NCBI GenBank assembly: GCA_003105195.1
Contig: PQAH01000266.1
Location: 1 to 53,639, forward strand
Source of the DNA: Bradyrhizobiaceae bacterium
GTDB lineage: Bacteria > Pseudomonadota > Alphaproteobacteria > Rhizobiales > Xanthobacteraceae
Length of the DNA: 53,639 bases
Reading direction: 5' to 3'
A program made the position numbers and the translations under genes. How positions within the stretch are numbered: position 1 is the first letter of the stretch; the number at the start of each line of letters is the position of its first letter. Positions 1 through 8,351 of the stretch are shown here, piece after piece. Below the pieces are notes generated by a model, which was not told the DNA's origin, did no database searches, and saw only the letters and a program-made list of their open reading frames with translations.

Positions 1-1439
1 CGGGCCGGGTCGGCCGTCATGGTATCGCACTGGGACGAGGCGAGGGCGGTCGCGCTGATCGGGTCGAAATCCGCGTTCTCACGCGACAGGCTGGTGACGT
101 TGACGCGATGGGTGAGCTCGCCGCCCAGGATCGGCGCCGCGTGCGTGTACTTGTAGTCGAGCACCGGGTGGATGACCGGCAGCTGGTCCTGTTGGTCGAC
201 CTCGGAGAAGCCGTAGAAATACATGCCGCGCAGGTCGAAATAGCTGCGGTCGCCGCGCCCGCTCAGGAACAGCTGCGAGACGCTCTCCTGGCCGCCGGTC
301 TTGAAGGGGTCGGCCGACTGGAAATAGGTCCGCAGCCCGTAGTCCTTCAGGAAGGTCTTGTCGGTGAGCAGCGTCGCGTCCCAGCCCCAGACCCATTTCT
401 CGTTCAGGCTGAAGACGCCGGAGGAGTCGATGCTGCCGCGGAAATCGCGATAGCCGGGCGTCGCGGGACCGAAGGTGCGGCGGAAGTACTCCTTGTCCTG
501 CTGCAGGATGCCGGCCGCGCGGATCGAGTAGGAGCCGTTCATCAGGCGTTGGCGCCATTCGCCCTCGAGCAGCAGGCCCTGCTGGGTCGTGTAGGTGGGG
601 GTCAGCGTGAAGTCGTAGTCGGGGGCCAGCGCCCAGTAGTAGGGAACGCCGATGCCGATGCCGTACTTGCTGCTCGCCGAGTAGCGCGGCAGCAGCACGC
701 CGGTCTTGCGCTTCACGGTGGGATCGGGCGTCGCGAAATAGGGCGACCACAACAGCGGAACGCCGAACACCTCGAGCCGCGCGTGCTCGAAGTAGATCAT
801 CTTCTCGGTCTCGTCGTGGATGATGCGCGCCGCCTTCACCTGCCACTTCGGCGGCCTCAGCGGATCGTCCTTGCACGGCTCGCAGGCCGTGTAGACGCCG
901 CTCTGGAACACCGTGTAGTTGGAATCCGAGCGTTCCGCGCGCGGCGCCGCGAAGCGGGTCCTGTCGGGCGCCTCCAGGCGCAGCGAATCGACGAAGCCGT
1001 CGCGGAACTCGTCGTTGAGGTCGAGGATCTCGGCGACCACCAGCTTGCCGTCCGCCTCGCGCAGTCGGACATTGCCTTCCGCGCGCAGCCGCTTGGTCTT
1101 CTGGTTGAAGATGACCTTGTTCGCCTCGAGGGTCGAGCCCTTGTAGTAGATCTGGACCTGGCCGGCCGCGAGGACGCGCTCGTTGGTGTAGTCGTATTGG
1201 ACCTCGTCGGCGCGCACCAGCATCTGTGCGTTGGGGTCGCGCCGCCCCGAGACCAGCGACTGCGACGCGGTGGCCGTGGAGGGGGCGTTCTTCGGCACGC
1301 CGACCCAGTTCAGGTTCTGGGCGGATGCCGGCGCGCCGGCCCAGAGGGCCGAGGCAAGCAGAAACGCGGCCGCGAGCCTGCGCTCGGGCCGGGACCACAA
1401 TCCGTACGTTGGCGGGCGAGCGGTGGTCCGCAGGGCCAT
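1..1439 (-). CDS. lptD: LPS-assembly outer-membrane protein LptD (N-terminal part; gene runs off the left edge)
   Basis: Outer-membrane beta-barrel that inserts lipopolysaccharide into the outer leaflet as the last step of the Lpt bridge. About 479 codons are visible with no stop before the window edge; alphaproteobacterial LptD is usually near 800 residues, so the C-terminal barrel is missing from view. Visible parts are a signal peptide (about residues 1-40, ending ASA before QNLNW), an OstA/LptA-type domain (about 75-160) and a Cys pair CEPC at 186-189, likely used for disulfides. The ATG overlaps the lptG stop by one base (TGATG), indicating translational coupling. The order lptF-lptG-lptD on one strand is the usual alphaproteobacterial arrangement. 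The family call is firm; the truncation is only a window-edge effect. Confidence 0.95.
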   Translation of the reverse strand, partial: MALRTTARPPTYGLWSRPERRLAAAFLLASALWAGAPASAQNLNWVGVPKNAPSTATASQSLVSGRRDPNAQMLVRADEVQYDYTNERVLAAGQVQIYYKGSTLEANKVIFNQKTKRLRAEGNVRLREADGKLVVAEILDLNDEFRDGFVDSLRLEAPDRTRFAAPRAERSDSNYTVFQSGVYTACEPCKDDPLRPPKWQVKAARIIHDETEKMIYFEHARLEVFGVPLLWSPYFATPDPTVKRKTGVLLPRYSASSKYGIGIGVPYYWALAPDYDFTLTPTYTTQQGLLLEGEWRQRLMNGSYSIRAAGILQQDKEYFRRTFGPATPGYRDFRGSIDSSGVFSLNEKWVWGWDATLLTDKTFLKDYGLRTYFQSADPFKTGGQESVSQLFLSGRGDRSYFDLRGMYFYGFSEVDQQDQLPVIHPVLDYKYTHAAPILGGELTHRVNVTSLSRENADFDPISATALASSQCDTMTADPA

Positions 1440-2530
1440 CACCCGTCCTCCTGGTGAAGCAACACGACAATACCCGTGAGCCCGCCGGCGAGCACAGGCA
1501 GCCACGCCGCAGCTGCCGGGTGCATCAGCTCCGCCTTGCTCAAGTCCCCAGTCACTTTGGACATCACATAGAGCAGAAAGCCGGCCGAAATGCCACCCAA
1601 AACCATTTGGGGTACGCCGCCGAAGCGGAAGAATCGCAAGCTCACCGAGGCCGCAAGTATAACCATGGCAGCCAGAAGAAACGGCCGCGCGATCAGAACT
1701 TGATACTGCAACTTGTAGCCGGCAGCCGCGAGACCCGACCGCTCGGCGATCTCGATATACAGCGGCAATTGCCAGAAGGGCACGGTCTCGGGCGTGGAGA
1801 AGCTTTCCCGGACCTGGGCCGCCGTCAGGTTCGTTTTCAGGAGGTGGACCTCCTCCTGCCGGGCCGGGCGGCCGCTCGCGTAGATTCGCGCCTGGGCGAG
1901 GCGCCAGTGGCCCGGCTCGAGGGCCGCCCGCGGTGCTTCGATCCGCTCCCGGAACTGTCCCGCCGGATCGAATGTGAAGACCGTGACGCCGTCGAGGCGC
2001 ACGCCCTGCACCTGGCTCGAGGCCGCGTAGATGATGGCCTGCCCCTCGTCGGTCCGCTGGCGCACCCAGAAGCCGGCCCCGGCACGGGCCATGCCGCGGC
2101 GCTGCTCGCCGAACATCTCGGCCTCCAGCTCCTTCGATTTCTCGCGCAGCACCGCCGACAGGGGGTTGTAGACCGTGGTGGCGACGACCCCGAGCAGGAG
2201 CGCGACCACCACGGCCGGCGCGACGAACTGCCAGGCCGACATGCCGGCGGCCCGCGCCACCACCAGCTCCAGCCGGCGCGACAGGTTCAGGTAGCAGGCC
2301 ATGGTGCCGACCAGCACCGAGAAGGGGAGGATCTGTTCGGTCAACTGCGGCACGCGGAAGAACGAGGTCTTGGCGACGATCCAGGGCGAGACATTGGGGA
2401 TGTCGGATGCCCGCCGCATCATCTCGATGTAGTCGACCAGGACGACCAGCAGGAAGACGCCGACGAAAACGGAAAGCGCCGCCCCCAGGAAGCGCAGCCC
2501 GACATAGCGCGTGATGGTTAACGGAATCAT
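1439..2530 (-). CDS. lptG: LPS export ABC transporter permease LptG
   Basis: Inner-membrane permease of the LptB2FG transporter that pulls lipopolysaccharide out of the membrane and passes it to LptC and the periplasmic bridge. The 363 residues show the YjgP/YjgQ family layout: a hydrophobic N terminus (MIPLTITRYVGLRFL), more membrane segments near 55-120, a soluble periplasmic beta-jellyroll region (about 130-260) and a block of C-terminal helices (about 275-355). A GAGG Shine-Dalgarno overlaps the lptF stop region and lies 7 nt upstream of the ATG, so lptF, lptG and lptD form one operon. The ATPase gene lptB is not in the window, as is normal for this order. Confidence 0.95.
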   Translation of the reverse strand: MIPLTITRYVGLRFLGAALSVFVGVFLLVVLVDYIEMMRRASDIPNVSPWIVAKTSFFRVPQLTEQILPFSVLVGTMACYLNLSRRLELVVARAAGMSAWQFVAPAVVVALLLGVVATTVYNPLSAVLREKSKELEAEMFGEQRRGMARAGAGFWVRQRTDEGQAIIYAASSQVQGVRLDGVTVFTFDPAGQFRERIEAPRAALEPGHWRLAQARIYASGRPARQEEVHLLKTNLTAAQVRESFSTPETVPFWQLPLYIEIAERSGLAAAGYKLQYQVLIARPFLLAAMVILAASVSLRFFRFGGVPQMVLGGISAGFLLYVMSKVTGDLSKAELMHPAAAAWLPVLAGGLTGIVVLLHQEDG

Positions 2531-2537
2531 CGCCGCC

Positions 2538-3698
2538 TCACGCCGGAGCGAAGCGCTGCTGGAAGCGCTGCACGGCGTTCGTCACCGCCTCGGTGATCGC
2601 GGCCGGCGGCTCGATCGGCTCGCCGCGCGAGATCGCCCAGAGGCCGAGCCCGAGCGCCGACACGAGCGACGCATACATGATGTAGATCGGCGTCACCGAC
2701 TGGATCGCGAACACGTGGCACGCGAAGCCGAGCAGCCGCAGGCCCGAGATGGTCAGGATCGTCATCACCAGCGAGACGCCGCGGCTCTGCCGGCTGGTGC
2801 GCGGCGGCCCCAGGATCGCGAAGGCGAGCACCGCGAAGGCGAAGGGGTAGATCGGCGCCACGATGCGCTCGTGCAGCTCGGCGCGCACGTTGCCGGGCTG
2901 CGCGGCGAGCAGCTCGTCCTTCGGGTCCGGGAACATCAGCTCCCAGACGTAGCGTTCGCGGATGCCGTAGACCGTGACCGCGGCGCCGCCGGTGAAGCGC
3001 GAGAGGTCGAAGGCGTAGCGGTCGAACAGCACGATGGCGGGATCCGGCCGCGCGCTCTCCAGCCGCTGCACGCTGCCGTTGATCAGCAGGAGGAAGGTGC
3101 CGCGCTCGTTCTCGACGATCTCGCCGAGCTCCGCCAGGATCGTCGCCCGCTCGGCCGGATTGCGCCGGTCGTCGATGAAGATCCCGACCAGCTGCCCGTT
3201 CGCCTGCCGTTCGCGGATATGGACCGTGAGGCCGTTCTCGATCGGCGTGAAGCGTCCGGGCTGCACGATATTGGTCACCAGGTCGGCGCGGACCTTGGTC
3301 GCCCAATCGCGCAGCTCGCGCATGCCCTTGGGCGCGAGATAGGCGCTGACGAAGACCACCATCAGGGAAACCACGAAGGTCACCGTGACGTACGGCCGGA
3401 ACACGCGCCAGGGCGACATCCCGGAGGCGTTCATCACGACGATCTCGGAATCCACGTTGAGCTTGTTGAGCGTGTAGGAGATCGCCACCACCAGCGCGAT
3501 CGGCGCGATCACCAGGAGCAGGAGCGGGATCAGGAGCCCCGTGATCCCCATGAAGACCAGGATCGTCTGCTTCTGGTTGGTGATGAGGTCGATCTCGCGC
3601 AGCGCATGGGTGATCCAGATCACCGTCGTCAGGCTGACGAGGATCAGGACGAAGGCGCCGAACGTCGTGCGAAATATGTACCGATCGAACGAGTTCAT
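2538..3698 (-). CDS. lptF: LPS export ABC transporter permease LptF
   Basis: Second permease of the LptB2FG lipopolysaccharide exporter and first gene of the minus-strand lptF-lptG-lptD operon. It has 386 residues, beginning MNSFDRYIFRTTFGAFVLIL with a first membrane helix around 15-35. A periplasmic jellyroll region sits between N- and C-terminal helical blocks. The reading frame is open for 26 codons further upstream, but that stretch is encoded by the palindromic element at 3732-3780 and has no family-like sequence. I therefore chose the ATG at 3698, which matches the normal LptF N terminus and length. Identity is secure. Confidence 0.95.
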   Translation of the reverse strand: MNSFDRYIFRTTFGAFVLILVSLTTVIWITHALREIDLITNQKQTILVFMGITGLLIPLLLLVIAPIALVVAISYTLNKLNVDSEIVVMNASGMSPWRVFRPYVTVTFVVSLMVVFVSAYLAPKGMRELRDWATKVRADLVTNIVQPGRFTPIENGLTVHIRERQANGQLVGIFIDDRRNPAERATILAELGEIVENERGTFLLLINGSVQRLESARPDPAIVLFDRYAFDLSRFTGGAAVTVYGIRERYVWELMFPDPKDELLAAQPGNVRAELHERIVAPIYPFAFAVLAFAILGPPRTSRQSRGVSLVMTILTISGLRLLGFACHVFAIQSVTPIYIMYASLVSALGLGLWAISRGEPIEPPAAITEAVTNAVQRFQQRFAPA

Positions 3699-4009
3699 CG
3701 TCCCGCGGACTTCCCCCGGCGCGTCCCACTCGCGCATGTTCCGGCGAGGTGGAGACCGGTCCGCCGACAAGAACATGCGCCACTCAAGAACCTACAGGCA
3801 TTTCCGGTCGAGGCGCCGGCCCGAGCCGATTCAACGCGAGCCGAAATGGCGGTAGGTCCCCTGCCGATGCAGTATAGCGGATCGGTGGCAACAAGGCGGC
3901 AGCAATCTCGCCAGTTTCGAGGCGATGCGCTAAGGGATGCGGCCGAATCCCCCGTCCGGGCGGCCCCCGCCGCGGTGCCTTGCCGCGCCGTCATCTCGCA
4001 GGAGGAACC
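3699..4009. other. Divergent intergenic region between lptF and pepA
   Basis: About 310 bases with no convincing gene. It must hold the promoters of both divergent units. It contains the palindromic element at 3732-3780, followed by a less GC-rich stretch (about 3780-3920) with a CTATAC hexamer on the minus strand near 3870 that could be a -10 for lptF. I could not pair this with a good -35. The strong Shine-Dalgarno of pepA lies at 4001-4007. Confidence 0.5.
3732..3780. repeat. Palindromic repeat, family B copy 1
   Basis: Outer arms GCGCATGTTC and GAACATGCGC are perfectly complementary. Inner arms CGGCG and CGCCG flank a core containing GTGGAGACCGG. The architecture and core match the element at 6223-6266 (core GTGGACACCGG), so the two are diverged copies of one family. 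The shape recalls the widespread rhizobial palindromes of the type GCATGATCC...CCGGTT...GGATCATGC. Confidence 0.7.
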
Positions 4010-5503
4010 ATGGCCGATGCCCCCAAGCTCGGTTTCGTGCCGATTGCCGCGCCGTCCAAGGGCGTCCTGGTCGTCTTTGCCGGCGAAAACCTGCAGTTCG
4101 GCGCCCGGACTCGCGCGCTGCTGCGGCCGACCGGGGACCTGGTCCCGCGGGTTGCCAAGGCCGAACGCTTCACTGGCAAGAATGCAACAGTCCTCGATAT
4201 TCTTGCGCCGGCCGGGCTGAAAGCCTCGCGCCTGATCGTCGTCGGCACCGGCAAGGCCGGGGAGCGCCGGGACCTGGTGCGACTCGGCGGCGCCACGCTC
4301 GGGCGCCTCTCGCCAGCGGCCCGCGTCGCGACCCTGGTGCTGGAGCTCGCGGACGGGGCGCTCAAGCCCGAGGCCGCCGCCGACGTCGCGCTCGGGCTCG
4401 CGCTGCGCGCCTATGCCTTCGACCGCTACAAGACCAGGCGCAAGGACGACGAGGAGGCGCCGGGCCGTATCGAGCTCTCCCTCGCGGTGGCCGATGCCGC
4501 GGGCGCGCGCCGCGCCTGGTCGGCGCGTCGCGCCGTGGCGGAAGGAGTGGCGCTCGCGCGCGACCTCGTCAACGAGCCGCCCAACGTGCTCTTTCCCGAG
4601 GAGTTCGCGCGCCGCGCCGCGAAGGACCTGCGCGGTCTCGGCGTGCGCGTGGAGGTCCTGGGGGAGCGCGCGCTGCGCGGCCTCAAGATGAACGCGCTGC
4701 TCGCGGTCGGGCAGGGCTCCGATCGCGAGAGCCAGGTCGTGGTGATGCGCTGGAACGGCGGCAAGGCCGGCGAGGCGCCGCTCGCCTTCGTCGGCAAGGG
4801 CGTGTGCTTCGACACCGGCGGCATCTCGATCAAGCCGGCCGCCGGCATGGAGGACATGAAGGGCGACATGGCCGGCGCCGCCTGCGTGGTCGGCCTGATG
4901 CACGCGCTCGCCGCCCGCAAGGCGAAGGTCAACGCGGTCGGCCTCGTCGGCCTGGTCGAGAACATGCCGGACGGCAAGGCGCAGCGTCCGGGCGACATCG
5001 TCACCTCGATGTCGGGACAGACCATCGAGATCATCAACACCGATGCCGAGGGGCGCCTGGTGCTCGGCGACGTGCTCCACTACGCCGCCAGCCGCTTCAA
5101 GCCCGAGCTCATGGTCGACCTCGCGACCCTGACGGGCGCGATCCTGGTGGCGCTCGGCCAGGAGCATGCCGGCCTGTTCTCCAACAACGACGCGCTGGCG
5201 GAGCGGCTCGCCAAGGCCGGCGAGGCGACCGGCGAGAAGGTGTGGCGCATGCCGCTCGGGCCCGAATACGACAAGCTCGTCGATTCCAAGTTCGCCGACA
5301 TGAAGAACACCGGCGGCCGCAATGCCGGCTCGATCACGGCGGCGCAATTCCTGCAGCGCTTCGTCGGCAAGACGCCCTGGGCGCATCTCGACATCGCGGG
5401 CACCGGCATGGGCTCGCCGCAGACGGACCTGAACCGGAGCTGGGGATCGGGCTGGGGCGTGCGGCTGCTCGATCGCCTGGTGGCGGACTATTACGAGACG
5501 TGA
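4010..5503 (+). CDS. pepA: Leucyl aminopeptidase (M17)
   Basis: Cytosolic two-metal aminopeptidase that removes N-terminal residues from peptides during protein turnover. The 497-residue protein has the M17 layout: an N-terminal macrodomain-like region (about 1-160) and a C-terminal catalytic domain. The metal-site motifs are clear: [10 protein letters not shown] (262-271) and the signature NTDAEGRL (343-350). A strong GGAGGAACC Shine-Dalgarno precedes the ATG at 4010; an upstream in-frame ATG at 3980 lacks one. The chi-subunit gene holC begins 25 bases after the stop, the usual alphaproteobacterial pairing. In E. coli PepA also binds DNA in Xer recombination; nothing here shows whether this one does. 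Confidence 0.96.
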   Translation: MADAPKLGFVPIAAPSKGVLVVFAGENLQFGARTRALLRPTGDLVPRVAKAERFTGKNATVLDILAPAGLKASRLIVVGTGKAGERRDLVRLGGATLGRLSPAARVATLVLELADGALKPEAAADVALGLALRAYAFDRYKTRRKDDEEAPGRIELSLAVADAAGARRAWSARRAVAEGVALARDLVNEPPNVLFPEEFARRAAKDLRGLGVRVEVLGERALRGLKMNALLAVGQGSDRESQVVVMRWNGGKAGEAPLAFVGKGVCFDTGGISIKPAAGMEDMKGDMAGAACVVGLMHALAARKAKVNAVGLVGLVENMPDGKAQRPGDIVTSMSGQTIEIINTDAEGRLVLGDVLHYAASRFKPELMVDLATLTGAILVALGQEHAGLFSNNDALAERLAKAGEATGEKVWRMPLGPEYDKLVDSKFADMKNTGGRNAGSITAAQFLQRFVGKTPWAHLDIAGTGMGSPQTDLNRSWGSGWGVRLLDRLVADYYET

Positions 5504-5528
5504 CCGCGCAGGGCGCGATCGGGGAGCC

Positions 5529-5981
5529 GTGACCGAGGTCCTCTTCTACCATCTGCAGCGCCAGCCGATCGAGCGCGTGCTGCCGACATTGCTCGAGAAG
5601 TCCCTCGAGCGCGGCTGGCGCGTGGTCGTGCAAGCCGCGTCCGACGAGCGCGTCGAGGCGCTCGACGCGCATCTGTGGACCTATCGCGAGGACTCCTTCC
5701 TCCCCCACGGCACCTATCGCGAGGGGGATGCCGCGCAGCAGCCGATCCTGCTGACCGTGCGCGACGACAATCAGAACGGCGCAAAGGTGCGCTTCATGAT
5801 CGAGGGCGCGGAGCTTCCGGCCGATGCCGAGAGCTACGAGCGCGTCGTGCTGATGTTCGACGGCGAGGATCCGGACGCCGTGGCGGCGGCGCGCGAGCGC
5901 TGGACCGCCGCCAAGGCCCGGGGGTTCGCCGTGACCTACTGGCAGGCCGACGACGAAGGCCGCTGGCAGCGCAAGGGCTGA
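5529..5981 (+). CDS. holC: DNA polymerase III chi subunit
   Basis: Small clamp-loader accessory subunit that links the polymerase III holoenzyme to single-stranded-DNA-binding protein. It has 150 residues, the usual size, with the N-terminal strand/helix pattern TEVLFYHLQRQPIERVLPTL and the conserved LWTYREDSFLPHG block in the middle. The start is GTG at 5529 with GGGGAG just upstream; there is no better ATG. It follows pepA with a 25-base gap and is probably cotranscribed. No psi subunit gene is nearby, which is normal outside gammaproteobacteria. Identity is good from the motif and the pepA neighbour. Confidence 0.93.
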   Translation: MTEVLFYHLQRQPIERVLPTLLEKSLERGWRVVVQAASDERVEALDAHLWTYREDSFLPHGTYREGDAAQQPILLTVRDDNQNGAKVRFMIEGAELPADAESYERVVLMFDGEDPDAVAAARERWTAAKARGFAVTYWQADDEGRWQRKG

Positions 5982-6186
5982 CCCGCTGCGGATCTGGGTC
6001 CGACGGACGTGGCATTTCCGCCACATGGCATCGCAAAGGCACCGCACTGATTTAAGTCAAGGCACGGCGCGCGGAGTGGCCTCATCATGCAAAATACGAA
6101 TTCGGAGCCGTCGGACAAGCGACGGCCCGTGCGGTCTCGTTGCGCGGCACTGCTGCTCGGGGGTGTGTGGTGCTTCGTTGCGCGAG

Positions 6187-6220
6187 CGGGCGGTCCCGAA
6201 AGGGCCGCCCGTTATTTTTT
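6187..6220 (+). terminator. Intrinsic terminator downstream of pepA-holC
   Basis: CGGGCGG pairs with CCGCCCG and CCC with GGG around a GAAA tetraloop, with one bulged T. The run TTATTTTTT follows at once. It is oriented for plus-strand transcripts, about 205 bases after the holC stop, so the message has a long 3' tail or an unrecognised short transcript lies between. Confidence 0.85.
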
Positions 6221-6222
6221 GA

Positions 6223-6266
6223 GCATTTTCCGCCGAAGTGGACACCGGTTCGGCGCAGGAAATGCG
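6223..6266. repeat. Palindromic repeat, family B copy 2
   Basis: Outer arms GCATTTTCC and GGAAATGC and inner arms CGCCGAA and TTCGGCG enclose a core reading GTGGACACCGG. Same architecture and core as 3732-3780. It abuts the terminator at 6187-6220. Confidence 0.72.
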
Positions 6267-6283
6267 ACCAGAATAGAATCTCG

Positions 6284-6353
6284 CGCATTTTCCGCCCTGG
6301 TCCCCGGCGTCCGCCGCCGCCCGTCCGCGATTGATCGGGCGGGCGAAAATGCG
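6284..6353. repeat. Long inverted repeat with CGCATTTT / AAAATGCG arms
   Basis: CGCATTTTCCGCCC (6284-6297) pairs with GGGCG...AAAATGCG ending at 6353, with one bulge and about 40 GC-rich bases between. The arm starts like family B, so it may be a degraded or composite member. It ends 29 bases before the ABC-F start and could fold in that leader. Confidence 0.5.
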
Positions 6354-6382
6354 TAGGTCCGGGTCCGTTCGCGAACGGGCCC

Positions 6383-8269
6383 ATGCTGATCCTCGACGAC
6401 CTCTCCTTGCGTGTGGCCGGCCGGCTCCTCATCGACCGGGCGTCGGCGCAGATTCCCCCCGGTGCGCGGGTCGGCCTCGTCGGCCGCAACGGCACCGGCA
6501 AGACCACGCTGTTCCGCGCCATCGCGGGAGAGCTCGCGCCCGAGCACGGGCGAATCGCCTTTGCGCCGCGCCTGCGGGTCGGCCGGCTCGCCCAGGAGGC
6601 GCCGGGCGGGCCCGAGCGCCTCATCGACGTCGTGCTCGCCGCCGATCGCGAGCGCACGGACCTCCTCGCCGAGGCCGAGACCGCGACCGATCCCCATCGC
6701 ATCGCCGAGATCCAGACCCGGCTCGCCGACATCGGCGCCCACGCGGCGCCCGCCCGCGCAGCCGGCATCCTCGCCGGCCTCGGCTTCGACGAGGCCGCCC
6801 AGCAGCGCCCCTGCGCCGAGTTCTCGGGCGGTTGGCGCATGCGCGTCGCGCTCGCTTCCGTGCTGTTCTCCGAGCCCGACCTGCTGCTGCTGGACGAGCC
6901 CACCAATTACCTCGACCTCGAGGGCACGCTGTGGCTGACCGGCCATCTCGCGCGCTATCCCCACACCGTGATCGTGATCAGCCACGACCGCGACCTGCTC
7001 GACGAGGCCGTGGATTGGACGCTCCATCTCGAGCGCGGCAAGCTCGCGCTCTATCGCGGCGGCTATTCGGCCTTCGCGCGCCAGCGCGCCGAGCGCCAGG
7101 CGCTGGACGACAAGCTCGCCAAGGCGCAGCAGGCGCAGCGCCAGCGGCTCACCGCCTTCGTCGAGCGGTTCCGCGCCAAGGCCTCCAAGGCGCGCCAGGC
7201 CCAGTCGCGCCTCAAGGCGCTGGCCAAGCTCGCGCCGATCGCCGTGGCGGTCGAGGACGAGGTGCGGCCGATCGTCTTCGCGCCGCCCGACAAGGCGCTG
7301 TCGCCGCCGATCATCGCCTTCGACCGGGTGGCGGTCGGCTACGAGCCGGGACGGCCGGTGCTGCGCCGCCTCTCGCTGCGCGTCGACCCCGACGATCGCA
7401 TCGCGCTGCTCGGGGCGAACGGCAACGGCAAGTCGACGCTCGCCCGGCTGATCGCCGGCCGCCTCGATCCGGACGAAGGCACGATCACGCGCGCGGACCG
7501 GCTGCGGGTCGCCTATTTCGCCCAGCATCAGCTCGAGGAGCTCGTCCCGGGCGAGAGCGCCTACGACCACGTGCGCGCGCTGATGCCCGATGCACCGGAG
7601 GCGGCCGTGCGGGCACGGGCAGGGGCCATCGGCTTCTCGGGCGCGCAGGCCGACACGCCGGTCGCGAGCCTCTCGGGCGGCGAGAAGGCGCGCCTGCTGC
7701 TCGGGCTCGCGACCTTCGGCGGGCCGCACCTCATCGTGCTGGACGAGCCCACCAACCATCTCGACATCGACAGCCGCGCCGCGCTGATCGAGGCCATCAA
7801 CGACTATCCGGGCGCCGTGATCCTGGTCTCCCACGATCGCCATCTCATCGAGGCGACCGCGGACCGCCTCTGGTACGTGGGCGGCGGCACCGTCGTTCCC
7901 TACGAGGGCGACCTCGACGACTACCGCCGGCTCGTGCTCGGCCGCGACCGGACGGGCGAGCCCGCGCGGGCCAAGGCGGGCGAGAGCGCCCCGTCGCGCA
8001 GCGAGCAGCGCCGTCTCGCCGCCGAGAGGCGCAGCGAGTTGCGGCCGCTCAAGCAGCGCATCGACGCGGCCGAGCGCGCCATGGCCGGGCTCGCCGCCGA
8101 CATCGCCCGGCTCGATGCCGCGCTCGCCACCGACCTGTTCGCCCGCGACCCGGCCCGGGCCGCGATCCTCGCCAAGGAGCGCGCCGCCGCCGCCGACAGG
8201 CTCGCGGCCGCCGAGGAGGACTGGCTTGCGGCGAGCACGGCTTACGAGGACGCGATGGCAGGGGCCTGA
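6383..8269 (+). CDS. ABC-F family ATPase (YheS/Uup-like, ribosome-associated)
   Basis: Soluble protein with two ABC ATPase cassettes and no membrane segments, the hallmark of ABC-F translation factors that act on ribosomes. In its 628 residues, cassette 1 has Walker A GRNGTGKT (34-41), a signature FSGGW (147-151) and Walker B LLLLDEP (167-173). A basic, helical P-site-tract-type linker follows (about 225-295). Cassette 2 has Walker A GANGNGKS (344-351), LSGGEKARLLLGLA and a second DEPTNHLD. The C-terminal tail (about 530-628) is Arg/Ala-rich and predicted coiled coil, as in YheS and Uup. The same family occurs near ndk in related genomes. Which subfamily it belongs to, and any antibiotic role, cannot be settled by eye. 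Confidence 0.9.
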   Translation: MLILDDLSLRVAGRLLIDRASAQIPPGARVGLVGRNGTGKTTLFRAIAGELAPEHGRIAFAPRLRVGRLAQEAPGGPERLIDVVLAADRERTDLLAEAETATDPHRIAEIQTRLADIGAHAAPARAAGILAGLGFDEAAQQRPCAEFSGGWRMRVALASVLFSEPDLLLLDEPTNYLDLEGTLWLTGHLARYPHTVIVISHDRDLLDEAVDWTLHLERGKLALYRGGYSAFARQRAERQALDDKLAKAQQAQRQRLTAFVERFRAKASKARQAQSRLKALAKLAPIAVAVEDEVRPIVFAPPDKALSPPIIAFDRVAVGYEPGRPVLRRLSLRVDPDDRIALLGANGNGKSTLARLIAGRLDPDEGTITRADRLRVAYFAQHQLEELVPGESAYDHVRALMPDAPEAAVRARAGAIGFSGAQADTPVASLSGGEKARLLLGLATFGGPHLIVLDEPTNHLDIDSRAALIEAINDYPGAVILVSHDRHLIEATADRLWYVGGGTVVPYEGDLDDYRRLVLGRDRTGEPARAKAGESAPSRSEQRRLAAERRSELRPLKQRIDAAERAMAGLAADIARLDAALATDLFARDPARAAILAKERAAAADRLAAAEEDWLAASTAYEDAMAGA

Positions 8270-8351
8270 CGGCCGCGGCGTGGCGTCGGGAAGAGCGCGC
8301 GCTAACAAGGCGCAGGCGGGGATCCTTGAATCGAGATCGGAAGACTGCGCG

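Larger units (their letters stand above)
5982..6382. other. Intergenic region between holC and the ABC-F gene
   Basis: About 400 bases without a convincing gene. It holds, in order, a stretch of lower GC (about 6040-6120), an intrinsic terminator (6187-6220), a family-B palindrome (6223-6266) and a second long inverted repeat (6284-6353). Short open frames cross the region but run through the terminator stem and have no recognisable start or composition. Confidence 0.6.

Noticed and set aside
3699..3776. Longer LptF starting at 3776
   Set aside because: The extra codons are the family-B palindrome read as protein; ATG 3698 matches the family start.
2511..5386. Several 400-560 residue frames antisense or out of frame to lptF, lptG and pepA
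   Set aside because: They are Arg/Ala/Gly/Pro-rich translations typical of shadow frames in GC-rich DNA and lie under strongly conserved genes.
6025..6356. Small genes between holC and the ABC-F gene
   Set aside because: The open frames read straight through a clear intrinsic terminator and two palindromes, with no Shine-Dalgarno or recognisable product.
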